Of a stretch of 64,000 nt of DNA, positions 33,680 to 42,001 are shown piece by piece. The DNA lies in assembly GCA_903928495.1 (NCBI GenBank), contig CAIYQZ010000048.1, positions 62,001 to 126,000 on the forward strand, written 5' to 3'. Origin of the DNA: an uncultured bacterium. GTDB taxonomy: Bacteria; Pseudomonadota; Gammaproteobacteria; Burkholderiales; Burkholderiaceae_C. Below the pieces are notes generated by a model. That model saw only the letters and a program-made list of their open reading frames with translations. It was not told the DNA's origin and did not search any database. The position numbers were made by a program, and so were the translations under genes. Each line of letters begins with the position of its first letter. Positions within the stretch are counted from its first letter, which is position 1.

Positions 33680-34308
33680 GCAAATTCAGGCATGAAAGTG
33701 GGTTCACCTTGGTCGAACTGTTGGTGGCGTTGGGGCTGATGTCCCTCATCTCACTCACCCTTGTCGGAGCCTATCGTGGCATTGCCCAGGTGTCCGACAG
33801 GTTCGACAAGTGGCAACACACCGTTGAGGATCAGCGCTTGTTTGTAGCCGCCGTCACAGAGCTGCTCGCTTTGGGCTATGTCCCGCCGGGTAATGCCGGA
33901 CAGGAGCGTGTTTTTCTTGCAGGCTCAGATCAACTCGTTTGGGTCGGAGTCATGCCTCCGCGCCACGCCCGTGGGGGCAAGCACATTTTTCGTCTGGGCA
34001 TGGAACCAGCCGAACCCGGGCAGCCTGCAAGGTTGGTGCTGCGCTACACCCCATGGCTCGGTCTCGCCCCCAACTGGGAAAGCAGTGAAAGCCAAACCGT
34101 ACTGACCGGTATCCAGAGTCTGCGGTTTACTTACTTCAATGGAGTAAGCCCCTGGCAGGTCAGTCAATCAGATGTTGCCGGAGGCCCAGACCGGGTGCGG
34201 CTGTCGGTTCAGATGGCGAGTGGAGCTGTCGTGCCCCAACTGGTTTTGCCATTCAAGGCGATGAAGCGTGCATCAGCTGCCAGCTTTGGCGGAGGAGCCA
34301 CCCGATGA
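33676..34308 (+). CDS. gspJ: Minor pseudopilin GspJ
   Basis: 210 residues starting at 33676, with the prepilin motif SGFTLVELLVALGLMSLISL. The chosen ATG overlaps the gspI stop; an earlier start in the frame would place the methylation motif too far from the N-terminus. The body (VLTGIQSLRFTYFNG and the closing VPQLVLPFK) fits GspJ. Tip complex component. Confidence 0.88.
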   Translation: MSKFRHESGFTLVELLVALGLMSLISLTLVGAYRGIAQVSDRFDKWQHTVEDQRLFVAAVTELLALGYVPPGNAGQERVFLAGSDQLVWVGVMPPRHARGGKHIFRLGMEPAEPGQPARLVLRYTPWLGLAPNWESSESQTVLTGIQSLRFTYFNGVSPWQVSQSDVAGGPDRVRLSVQMASGAVVPQLVLPFKAMKRASAASFGGGATR

Positions 34309-35135
34309 ACCGTGCTCCCCCACACCATGGTTTCGCGCTGATCGCCGTTCTCTGGACAGTTGCAGCGCTGGGCATCATCGTGGGCGGTATCGTCTCAGCG
34401 CAGCGGCAGGAGGTGCGTTCAGTCACCGCAACGCGTCAAGTGACAGAGGGCCGGGCAATTGGGCAGGCCGCGACCTACATGCTTGCCAAAGACATACTCT
34501 CTGGCAACCAAACACTCCGGTACACGCGACAATACTCGGTTTCGTTCATGGGCAACTCTGTGCAAATAGAGGTCATGGCGCTGGACGGATTGGCCGACAT
34601 CAACAAAACACCCAAGCCCTTGCTGACCCAAATGCTGACCACACTCGGTGCGTTATCCCCCCCTGAAGCAGAGGCTTTGGCCCAGCAATGGGTGGAACAG
34701 CGGGAGTCACAGCTCTCAACTGGCGGTTGGTACAACACCGCAGAACTCATGGGACTGCGTGCCATGCAGTACGACACGTTTGCGCGCCTGGCTCCCTACA
34801 TCACAACTCATTCCGACACCGGCGGCGGCCTCATCGACCCACTTTTTGCTCCGCCCGCCATGCTCAACGTGATCAGCAAAGGCAATGCCGCTGTGGCTGC
34901 TCAAGTGCTGGCTGCCCGCCAACGGGGTGATGTGGGTGTTGACACCACCCGCCTTGAGCAGGGGTTTATTGGCACAGGCGGACGTAAGAAGGTTCGCTTC
35001 ACGGCACGTGTCAATCTTGGCGCAGATGCATATGTATCCACGGTCACCGACCTTGATTTGGCCGGGGGTGCACCCGGTCAGCCGTGGCGCGTGCTGCAAA
35101 CCTCTTGGACCCATCAGCGATCGGTCAGCCCATGA
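34305..35135 (+). CDS. gspK: Minor pseudopilin GspK
   Basis: 276 residues, the large tip pseudopilin. The N-terminus is HGFALIAVLWTVAALGIIVGG, lacking the usual Glu at position +5 as GspK proteins do. The helical K insert follows (DINKTPKPLLTQMLTTLGAL, with TAELMGLRAM later). It overlaps gspJ by four bases. GspK is shorter here than the enterobacterial form of over 300 residues, as in other betaproteobacteria. Confidence 0.88.
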   Translation: MNRAPPHHGFALIAVLWTVAALGIIVGGIVSAQRQEVRSVTATRQVTEGRAIGQAATYMLAKDILSGNQTLRYTRQYSVSFMGNSVQIEVMALDGLADINKTPKPLLTQMLTTLGALSPPEAEALAQQWVEQRESQLSTGGWYNTAELMGLRAMQYDTFARLAPYITTHSDTGGGLIDPLFAPPAMLNVISKGNAAVAAQVLAARQRGDVGVDTTRLEQGFIGTGGRKKVRFTARVNLGADAYVSTVTDLDLAGGAPGQPWRVLQTSWTHQRSVSP

Positions 35136-36196
35136 AGCTACTCGACCCTTCCTGGGTAAACCGCACAATCGCCGCAGCAGTAAAGCTGGGTGCCAGGGTG
35201 CCGCCTTTTTCCTGGTTTTCAAGCGATGTAGCGCTGGTATTGGCAAAACCAAACGGAGATCTGGTTCTGTGCCAGGCCGGACAAGCCAAGCCCATCACCT
35301 TGCAAAAGGCCAAGCGCAAGCCATTCTGGGCCATCGGACTCCCTGAAGACAGGGTGCTGCTTCGCGCACTCGATATCCCCGTCCACAATTCCGAGGAAAA
35401 GGCCGCCGCCATTTCGTTGGCAGTTCAGATGTCCTCTCCATTTGCGCCCGAAGACGGTGTCTGGGGTGTTGGGAGTGCCCTTGGGCGTGAGACATGCGTG
35501 GCCGTGATGGCTTCTCGCGACCATGTTCGCGCTTACGCGCAACGGTTTTCAGAGGCACATGGCCTGGATGCTGTGCGCGACCCTGAGCGCTGTGAAGTCT
35601 GGTTTTGCCCGACCAACGCTGCGCCTGTTGTACTGGCTGGCTTTGCCGAGTCGACGCGCCGCAGCCACGTAAGGCGAAACAGATTGCTGTCGCATGCTTT
35701 GTTCGCTGTCGGCCTGCTGACATCGGCAGCCATTCTTGCAACACCACTTGCACAACTGGCCCTTCAGGCGGACAGCGCGAAAGCACAGTTTCAGGCCACG
35801 CAAGCCGAAACCCGCCCGGCGCAGTCTCTGCGGGAGGCCTTGTTGTCCAACCAGGCCAAACTGTTGGCTTTGTCCAAAATTTCTCTCGAAAGCCAGCAAC
35901 CGCCTGAAATCCTGGCTCGTGTCACGGCGGTTGTGCCCGACGACACCTGGGTACAGCGTTTGCAATGGCAGTCTGGGAAAGTGACCCTCCAGGGGCAAAC
36001 GCCGAACGTGGCGACACTCATGGCCAGCCTGAGCAAACAGCCTGACATCAAAGAAGTCAAGGCGCCAGCGGCTGCAACCAAATCGGTGGGTTCCGGCAAG
36101 GAAAACTTCACTGTCGAGTTCGTCTTGCTACCCATAACGGGCACTGTGGTTGAGCGGAGCAACGGCGTTGGCCCAGACGAGGCGGGGGCACCATGA
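35132..36196 (+). CDS. gspL: Type II secretion system protein GspL
   Basis: A 354-residue bitopic inner-membrane protein starting at 35132, overlapping gspK by four bases. The N-terminal cytoplasmic actin-like half recruits GspE in the known systems. A single membrane span lies at about residues 188-208. The periplasmic half has a PilN/ferredoxin-like fold (ILARVTAVVPDDTWVQRLQW, then QTPNVATLMASLSKQP). It partners the following gspM. Confidence 0.85.
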   Translation: MKLLDPSWVNRTIAAAVKLGARVPPFSWFSSDVALVLAKPNGDLVLCQAGQAKPITLQKAKRKPFWAIGLPEDRVLLRALDIPVHNSEEKAAAISLAVQMSSPFAPEDGVWGVGSALGRETCVAVMASRDHVRAYAQRFSEAHGLDAVRDPERCEVWFCPTNAAPVVLAGFAESTRRSHVRRNRLLSHALFAVGLLTSAAILATPLAQLALQADSAKAQFQATQAETRPAQSLREALLSNQAKLLALSKISLESQQPPEILARVTAVVPDDTWVQRLQWQSGKVTLQGQTPNVATLMASLSKQPDIKEVKAPAAATKSVGSGKENFTVEFVLLPITGTVVERSNGVGPDEAGAP

Positions 36197-36735
36197 CAGT
36201 CAAAATCCGTACCGTCCCGCTGGTGCTCGTGTTGCTGGCAGTTGCCTCCGCACTGCTCGCATATTGGGCCTACCAGACGCATCAGGCCCTGTCTGACCGA
36301 TTGGCGGCTGCCGAGCCTCGCTTCGCACGGCAAGCCGGCCTGCAGGTCGCCAAGGCAGACATGCAGCAGCAGTTTGACCAAAGCACCACACTGTTGGCAC
36401 GCTACACCTACCCCTCGACAACCGATGCCAGCCAGGCCGCCAACGATGCCCAGCAACGCATCCGTGCCATGTTCACGCAATCCGGCGCCGATGTCCTGAG
36501 CCTGCAGGTCTTGGCTGCTCGCAGTGGTCCCCAGTTCGACACCATTCCCCTGTCCATCCGGGTAGATGGTGACATGGCGCAACTGCAGGCCGCTTTGCTC
36601 ACCCTCAAAACGCTCACTCCCGCCGTTTATGTGGATGGCTTCAGCATCCAAACCGGCGCCATAGCCAACGACAACAGCGCCGTCAAAGTGGTCGGGCAGT
36701 TCGAGCTGTTTGTGCTCAGGGATCAGACGCCATGA
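36193..36735 (+). CDS. gspM: Type II secretion system protein GspM (subtype b)
   Basis: 180 residues with one N-terminal membrane span (about 7-29) and a coiled then ferredoxin-like periplasmic domain (NDAQQRIRAMFTQSGADVLS). It overlaps gspL by four bases and gspN by four. With GspL it forms the inner-membrane platform linked to the ATPase. Similarity in this family is weak, so the call rests partly on operon order. Confidence 0.8.
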   Translation: MTVKIRTVPLVLVLLAVASALLAYWAYQTHQALSDRLAAAEPRFARQAGLQVAKADMQQQFDQSTTLLARYTYPSTTDASQAANDAQQRIRAMFTQSGADVLSLQVLAARSGPQFDTIPLSIRVDGDMAQLQAALLTLKTLTPAVYVDGFSIQTGAIANDNSAVKVVGQFELFVLRDQTP

Positions 36736-37364
36736 AGTTGCCCGTTTATGTTTTGTGGGCGCTGGTAGCGCTGGTGCAATTGCCGCTGCTGTTGAGCCAG
36801 TGGTTTACGCCTGATTTCCAGCTGAGGCAATTCGTCTGGGTACCACCGGCTGCCATCAGGCCGCAGTCAGACCCCATTCCTCAGCTGGAGCCCACCACCA
36901 GCGCAGATGCCAGTGTCATGCTTCAAATCATGGATCGGCCCCTGTTCAGCCCCACGCGCCGTCCACCACCTCCACCCAAGGCGCCGCCGCCGCCCGAGCC
37001 CCCTGACTTGCTCGCCGCTGCAAACATATTGGGGCTGTATGGTGAAGGTGCCGGTGCGGGCGTGCTGGTTGAATCAGAAGGACGTGTTCAGCGTGTCAAG
37101 CCCGGTGCCGAGGTGGCAGGCTGGACGCTCAAACGCGTCAGCCCGCAGGCCGCTGAATTCGAACGCGGTACTGAAAGCCGCGAATTGCGCATCACCCGAA
37201 AGCGTGCCAATGCCAGCCCTGCCCGCGCCCCAACAGAAGCTTTAGCACCCAACGCCGCCGCAGCTGCCCAATCCAAGAAAGACCAGGACGCTGTTCGCGA
37301 CAGCGTTCGACAAATGAATGCGCGCCGCGCGTCCATTGGTTTGCCGCCTTTGCCGGAGCCGTGA
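36732..37364 (+). CDS. T2SS GspC/GspN-like periplasmic connector
   Basis: A 210-residue protein with a single N-terminal span (about 5-22), then a proline-rich linker (SPTRRPPPPPKAPPPPEPPD) and a compact domain resembling the homology region of GspC (LGLYGEGAGAGVLVESEGRV ... VKPGAEVAGWTLKRV). GspC links the inner-membrane platform to the secretin. No other gspC candidate is in the operon, so this gene probably fills that role, as the gspN of xanthomonad and betaproteobacterial operons may. The C-terminal tail is Ala/Lys-rich and ends in PLPEP. Confidence 0.7.
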   Translation: MKLPVYVLWALVALVQLPLLLSQWFTPDFQLRQFVWVPPAAIRPQSDPIPQLEPTTSADASVMLQIMDRPLFSPTRRPPPPPKAPPPPEPPDLLAAANILGLYGEGAGAGVLVESEGRVQRVKPGAEVAGWTLKRVSPQAAEFERGTESRELRITRKRANASPARAPTEALAPNAAAAAQSKKDQDAVRDSVRQMNARRASIGLPPLPEP

Positions 37365-37379
37365 GGCCTCCCCCCAGAC

Positions 37380-39533
37380 ATGAACAAGCACACACACACC
37401 TTTTTCCCCGGCCTAATCATGCTGGCCGCCTTGTGCGCCGGGGCATCAGTTTCAGCCCAGGGCTCAACGTCTGAGCCCAAGCCCGCAGTCAAAATCGACA
37501 GCGGCAAGCCTGCATTGTTTACGGGCGACGACCGGGTTTTTGCAGTGCCTGCGCCCCAGCCGCTGGATGCCACGTCACTTCAGAGCGTACGTTTCGAGGA
37601 TGCTCCGGCCCGGGACGTGGTTCACGCCGTTCTGGGCGACATACTCAAGGCCGAATTCCTGATGCACTCGCCGCTTGAGGGGCGCGTCACCATCGTCACG
37701 CCTGGCAACGTTTCAGCCGACCAGGCCCTGTATTTGCTGGAAACCGCCTTGCACGCCATGGGCCAACTGGTGGTGCGCGATGCCCGCGGCACATTTCACG
37801 TTGGCAAGCCCGACGCGTTGCGTGCCGTGGTCCCCAATGTCCGAGCGGTGTCTGGCGCTGCCCCACAGCTTGCGCCAGGCTACGGCCCCATCGTGGTGCC
37901 TCTTAAATACATTGGGGCTGCAGAAATGGCGGCCATATTGCGGCCCATGGCCACTGCAGAGAGCATCGCCCGGGTCGACACCGTGCGCAACTTGCTGGTG
38001 CTGGTGGGCTCCCGTGCGCAGGCCGAGGGGTGGTTGAGCCTTGTGTCCACTTTCGACGTGGATTTGCTCAAAAGCATGTCAGTGGGCGTCTTCCCGCTGA
38101 AACATGTCACGGTCAAAGATGTGGAGGCCGCCCTGCAGCTCCTGGGCGGCGCCACCGGCGCGGGCACACTGTCGACTCCTGGCGGTGCAGCAGGCACTGC
38201 CCCGGCACCGCAGGCTGCCGCTGCCGCCTCCAACCCCCTGGCTGGGGTGGTGCGCATCCTGCCCGTGGAGCGACTCAACAGCGTCATTGTGGTCACGCCC
38301 CGCGCTGCCTATCTTGAAGAAGCCCGGCAGTGGATAGAGCGGCTCGACAAGGCCGACAACAACTCGGCCGAGGCCCGCTTGCACGTCTACCAGGTCAAGA
38401 ACGGCTCAGCCAAACAATTGGCCGATGTGCTCAATGGCGTATACGGAACGCAGGCGGTGGCTGGCACCCCTGCAGCCAGCGGTGTAGCCCCAGCGCTCAC
38501 CCCCGTGTCTGCCAGCACCACCGCAAGGCCTGCTGTCAGCAGCCCTGCCGCCGCTGCAGCGGCTGCCAGCACCGCAGGCCGCAGCACGCAGGCCAACGCC
38601 ACGGCGCAACCCGTGAACACCGTGCAATTGGGGCCCAGCGTTCGTGTGGTGGCAGACGAAATGCGCAACGCGCTCATCATTCACGCACCACCCGGGCAGC
38701 TCGATCGCATAGAGGCTGCGCTGGCCAAGCTCGACACACCTGCCAAACAGGTGCTCATCGAGGCCAGCATTGTTGAGGTCACCCTGTCTGACGAACTCAG
38801 CTACGGCACCCAGTGGTTGTTTTCCAACAGCAGGGCTGGTGGTGGCACTGGCGACAGCCTGCTGACCAACAGCTCCACCGGCTCTGCCATTGGGGGGGCA
38901 CTCACCGGCTTTTCTTATACCCTGCGCAGCGCGGCCGGCAATGTGCGCGCTGTGCTCAATGCGCTGTCCGACAAGTCACTCGTCAAAGTGATTTCCACCC
39001 CCTCGCTCATGGTGCTCGACAACCACACCGCCACCATCGTTGTGGGCAACCAGCAGCCCATCCGCAGCAGCGAAACCGTCACAGACGGTGGCACCCGCAG
39101 CACCAGCATTCAATACAAAGACACCGGCGTGTCTTTGTCTGTCAAGCCGTCGGTCAATGCCGGCAGCATGGTGACCATGCAAATCAACCAGTCCGTGACC
39201 GACGTGGGCGCTGTGGACCTGGCCACTGGCCAGCGGGCCTTCTTGCAACGCCAGATAGACAGCAAGGTGTCGGTGCGCAGCGGCGAGTCGCTGGTGCTGG
39301 GCGGGCTGATTCGAGACAACAACACCGATGGCTCGGCCGGTGTGCCCGGCCTGCACGAGGTGCCCATTCTGGGTGCGCTGTTTGGCACCAAAACACGCAG
39401 CGCCACCCAAACCGAGTTGCTGGTCATCATCACTCCCAGGGTGGTGCAGTCAGACAACGAGCTGCGCGAGGCCGGCGACGAAATCAAGCAGCGCATGCAC
39501 AAACTCACTGAAGCCCTCAACCCCGCCAAATGA
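37380..39533 (+). CDS. gspD: Type II secretion outer-membrane secretin GspD
   Basis: A 717-residue secretin with a signal peptide ending near SVSAQG. N-domain repeats follow (VRFEDAPARDVVHAVLGDIL; VPLKYIGAAEMAAILRPM; FPLKHVTVKDVEAALQLL), with Ala/Ser-rich spacers. The C-terminal secretin gate region has VRAVLNALSDKSLVKVISTP, LVLGGLI and VPGLHEVPILGALFGTK. It forms the outer-membrane channel. Placement at the end of the operon, rather than near gspC at the front, is the order known in several Burkholderiales. Confidence 0.94.
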   Translation: MNKHTHTFFPGLIMLAALCAGASVSAQGSTSEPKPAVKIDSGKPALFTGDDRVFAVPAPQPLDATSLQSVRFEDAPARDVVHAVLGDILKAEFLMHSPLEGRVTIVTPGNVSADQALYLLETALHAMGQLVVRDARGTFHVGKPDALRAVVPNVRAVSGAAPQLAPGYGPIVVPLKYIGAAEMAAILRPMATAESIARVDTVRNLLVLVGSRAQAEGWLSLVSTFDVDLLKSMSVGVFPLKHVTVKDVEAALQLLGGATGAGTLSTPGGAAGTAPAPQAAAAASNPLAGVVRILPVERLNSVIVVTPRAAYLEEARQWIERLDKADNNSAEARLHVYQVKNGSAKQLADVLNGVYGTQAVAGTPAASGVAPALTPVSASTTARPAVSSPAAAAAAASTAGRSTQANATAQPVNTVQLGPSVRVVADEMRNALIIHAPPGQLDRIEAALAKLDTPAKQVLIEASIVEVTLSDELSYGTQWLFSNSRAGGGTGDSLLTNSSTGSAIGGALTGFSYTLRSAAGNVRAVLNALSDKSLVKVISTPSLMVLDNHTATIVVGNQQPIRSSETVTDGGTRSTSIQYKDTGVSLSVKPSVNAGSMVTMQINQSVTDVGAVDLATGQRAFLQRQIDSKVSVRSGESLVLGGLIRDNNTDGSAGVPGLHEVPILGALFGTKTRSATQTELLVIITPRVVQSDNELREAGDEIKQRMHKLTEALNPAK

Positions 39534-40006
39534 AAATCAACCCTTACAGCCCACAACAGCCGTTGGCCTTTTCAAACAACATTTTTCGCCCAATGCGCCG
39601 TATGGCGCTGTGTGCACTGGCGCTGGCCACCGTGCTTGGCGCGGCAGGCTGTGCCACGCTGGAAGCCGTCGCTGACGTGCGCGACAGCCGTGCCCGCACC
39701 GAACTGCGCTGGGCGCACCTCATTGGTGCCAGGTACCAACAGGCCTGGGCCATGCACAGCCCCGGATGGCGTGAGCTGCATACCTTTGATGACTGGCGCA
39801 AAGACGTTGGCACCGCCATCACCTGGAAAGCTGCCGAAGCGGTGGGCGCAGACTGTGACAACGGCAACCCCAAGCGTTGTATTGTGCGCATCAAGGTCAC
39901 TTACCAGTTGGTTTCAGATAAGATAGCGTCATCGCCAGTGTCTCGGGAGGTCGAGGAGCTGTGGCTCAGCCTTGATGGTCAGTGGTGGTACCTGCCAAAG
40001 TCCTGA
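39530..40006 (+). CDS. Lipoprotein at the end of the T2SS operon, function unknown
   Basis: 158 residues, overlapping gspD by four bases. After a 21-residue leader an MRRMALCALALATVLGAAGC segment ends in a lipobox with Cys41; the internal MRR at 22-24 would also be a reasonable start. The rest is a compact alpha/beta domain with HTFDDWRKDVG and a WLSLDGQWWYLPKS end that recalls NTF2-like folds. A pilotin role for the secretin is possible from position only; size and sequence do not match the known GspS families that I recall. Confidence 0.7.
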   Translation: MKINPYSPQQPLAFSNNIFRPMRRMALCALALATVLGAAGCATLEAVADVRDSRARTELRWAHLIGARYQQAWAMHSPGWRELHTFDDWRKDVGTAITWKAAEAVGADCDNGNPKRCIVRIKVTYQLVSDKIASSPVSREVEELWLSLDGQWWYLPKS

Positions 40007-40046
40007 CAGAGTTTTTTCTGTTGGACACATTTGCTGCCAGGAGTTG

Positions 40047-40075
40047 TTGTCGTGGTGCAACAATTACAAGATAGT
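40047..40075 (+). promoter_or_regulatory. Candidate sigma-70 promoter of the abundant exported protein
   Basis: TTGTCG and GATAGT are 17 bases apart, each matching consensus at four of six positions, about 110 bases before the ATG at 40184. A dyad TTGTTG/CAACAA (40044-40049 and 40058-40063) overlaps the -35 element and could be a regulator site. The match is moderate only. Confidence 0.3.
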
Positions 40076-40183
40076 GGTGGCGGGTTACGGTGTCCATCTG
40101 AGTTTCGTTTGGTCGTTGTGCTAAATTAACCCAAGCGTGATCTTTCTGTTGCGCTTTCAATGCTTACTAATGGAGTCCAACTC

Positions 40184-41920
40184 ATGAAAAAATCTTTGTT
40201 GAGCAAGTCCGCGGTCGCGCTTGCAACTGGCATGTTGGCGATGGGCGCTGCCCAAGCCATCGTTGTTGGCCCTGCGGGTGGCGACATCAATCTGGTCGCA
40301 CCTGCAACCCAGTTGGTGGTCAACGCATCGGGTCTGGGTCACAGCCTGTTGGTGCCTTACTACACTGCTCAAGGTGGTAACGACACATATCTGTCCATCG
40401 TCAACACTGACATGCGCAACGGAAAGGCTGTGAAAATCCGCTTCCGCGGCGCTTCCAACTCTGACGACGTGTTGGACTTCACAATTCTGCTGTCTCCTGG
40501 CGACGTGTGGGCTGCTGCCATCAGCAAGCCTACCGGCCAAGACCTGCCAAAGCTGACCACCTCTGACAAGTCTTGCACTCTGCCTGCAATTCCCCAGAAT
40601 GGTGTGAACTTCAACCCTGCCCGCCTGCACCAGAAGCTGACAGCCGCTCAGCAAGCTTCTGAGACGCGTGAAGGCTACGTTGAAATTTTCAACATGGCTG
40701 ACATTCCTCCCCAAGCTGCTGTAGCTAACGAGACGTCTGCTAACCGCCCTCTGTATCGTTCGATTGAGCACGTGTCTGGTACGCCTCGTGGTTGTACCGA
40801 TACATCTGTGACCGCTCTGTTGTCTGAGAACTTTGTGACCCTCAACAACTACGCTGCTGCACAACTTGCTGGCTTGGAAGTGCCCAGCACCGGTCTGATG
40901 GCCAACTGGAGCATCGTGAACGTGCCGAACGCCACGTCTTGGTCGGGTGCCGCCACGGCCATTGAGGCGCAAACAGCAGCCTTCGTACCTGGTTACGGCA
41001 ACATCGTGCTGTTCCCCCAGATCGACACTGTGAACATCGACGCGGCTACCGCTCGCCCATTCACGTCTGACGCGTTGCTGCGTGGTGGTGCTGCCACCAA
41101 CATTGCTAACGAAGTACCCGGTGCACAAGTGGTGACCGCGCTGCCAGTTGACTTTCCAGATATGTCCACTCCCTATCTGAACGCTGACTTGGCGAACCTG
41201 GGTGACGGTGTTGCAACCAAGAGTCAAACTTCGCGTTTGATGGCTTCGTTTGCCACCCTGTCCACCGCTAACGAGTTCAACACACTGGCTGCTGTGTCGG
41301 GCAAGAACGACTGGACGTTCACAATGCCTACACGCCGCTACAACGTGGTTCGTAGTTACGACAACGCTGGTGCCAACGAAAGCGCAGGTACCACTCTGTT
41401 CACCAACCTGACGCATAATGACGCGAATGCTGTAATCGCTGGTAACAATGACTACTTCGTCAGCGGTACCCAAGTGGTGTCCAACACCGTGGAAGGTAAG
41501 CGCCATCAGTTGTGCGTGACCGGTATCACCTTCTCCGGTGGTGTCAAGGGCGGTGCAGCATCTGCGAACAACGCCACCGCCCTGAACAGTGCCGTGACAG
41601 CCGACCGTGAAGAGACCTTTGTGGCCGCTGGTTCCAACGGTGCGGTGTTCTCTCCATCGGTTCCTGGCACACCTGCCTCGTTCTGTGGCGAAGCATCTGT
41701 GTTGACCTTCAACAACCTGACTGCTCTGAGCCCCGAAGTGGCCAAGCGTGACATCGGTACTCCAACATCTGAAGGCTGGGCACGTTTCGCCCACGCCAAC
41801 GGTAACCTGGGTCTGCCAGTGCTGGGTTCGTCTTTCGTGCAGTTCACCAACAACGCTGCAACACCTGGCGTGAAGGGTAACTACGGTCTGGCATGGCCAC
41901 ACCGTACCAGCGTCCGTTAA
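40184..41920 (+). CDS. Abundant exported protein of unknown family; candidate surface protein and T2SS cargo
   Basis: I do not recognise the family. The 578-residue protein has a clear Sec signal peptide (MKKSLLSKSAVALATG, cleavage near AQA at about 26), no later membrane segment and no outer-membrane anchor that I can see. The start follows a GGAG site. Composition is rich in Ala, Asn, Thr, Val and Ser, with only four cysteines spread over the chain (in KSCTLP, RGCTDT, QLCVTG and SFCGEA), consistent with two disulfides formed in the periplasm. Codon use differs from the neighbours: CGT, GGT and GCT dominate, as in very highly expressed genes of this lineage. It has its own upstream region and a strong terminator. 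It follows directly on the type II secretion operon, making it a likely substrate, perhaps a surface-layer or appendage protein. Confidence 0.75.
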   Translation: MKKSLLSKSAVALATGMLAMGAAQAIVVGPAGGDINLVAPATQLVVNASGLGHSLLVPYYTAQGGNDTYLSIVNTDMRNGKAVKIRFRGASNSDDVLDFTILLSPGDVWAAAISKPTGQDLPKLTTSDKSCTLPAIPQNGVNFNPARLHQKLTAAQQASETREGYVEIFNMADIPPQAAVANETSANRPLYRSIEHVSGTPRGCTDTSVTALLSENFVTLNNYAAAQLAGLEVPSTGLMANWSIVNVPNATSWSGAATAIEAQTAAFVPGYGNIVLFPQIDTVNIDAATARPFTSDALLRGGAATNIANEVPGAQVVTALPVDFPDMSTPYLNADLANLGDGVATKSQTSRLMASFATLSTANEFNTLAAVSGKNDWTFTMPTRRYNVVRSYDNAGANESAGTTLFTNLTHNDANAVIAGNNDYFVSGTQVVSNTVEGKRHQLCVTGITFSGGVKGGAASANNATALNSAVTADREETFVAAGSNGAVFSPSVPGTPASFCGEASVLTFNNLTALSPEVAKRDIGTPTSEGWARFAHANGNLGLPVLGSSFVQFTNNAATPGVKGNYGLAWPHRTSVR

Positions 41921-41940
41921 TCCGGTACGTTTGAGTTAAG

Positions 41941-41969
41941 AAGACGGGGCTTGCCCCGTCTTTTTTTTT
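41941..41969 (+). terminator. Strong Rho-independent terminator
   Basis: Perfect nine-base arms (AAGACGGGG with CCCCGTCTT) around a CTTG loop, followed by an uninterrupted run of nine T residues. It ends the transcript of the abundant exported protein 20 bases past its stop codon. Confidence 0.95.
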
Positions 41970-42001
41970 GACACAGTATTTTTTGCTTTTTCATTGAGCA
42001 C

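Noticed and set aside
37021-39533. Possible gene fusion or frameshift from the Ala/Ser-rich spacers in gspD
   Set aside because: Such spacers between N-domains occur in secretins; the reading frame is continuous and domain order normal.
40006-40020. Short ACAGA/TCTGT stem after the T2SS lipoprotein as a terminator
   Set aside because: Only five AT-rich pairs, with the T run inside the loop rather than after the stem; too weak to call.
40157-41902. 581-codon minus-strand open frame opposite the abundant exported protein
   Set aside because: Mirror frame of the CGT/GGT/GCT-rich codons on the other strand; its Cys/Arg/Gly/His-rich composition is not protein-like and there is no start signal.
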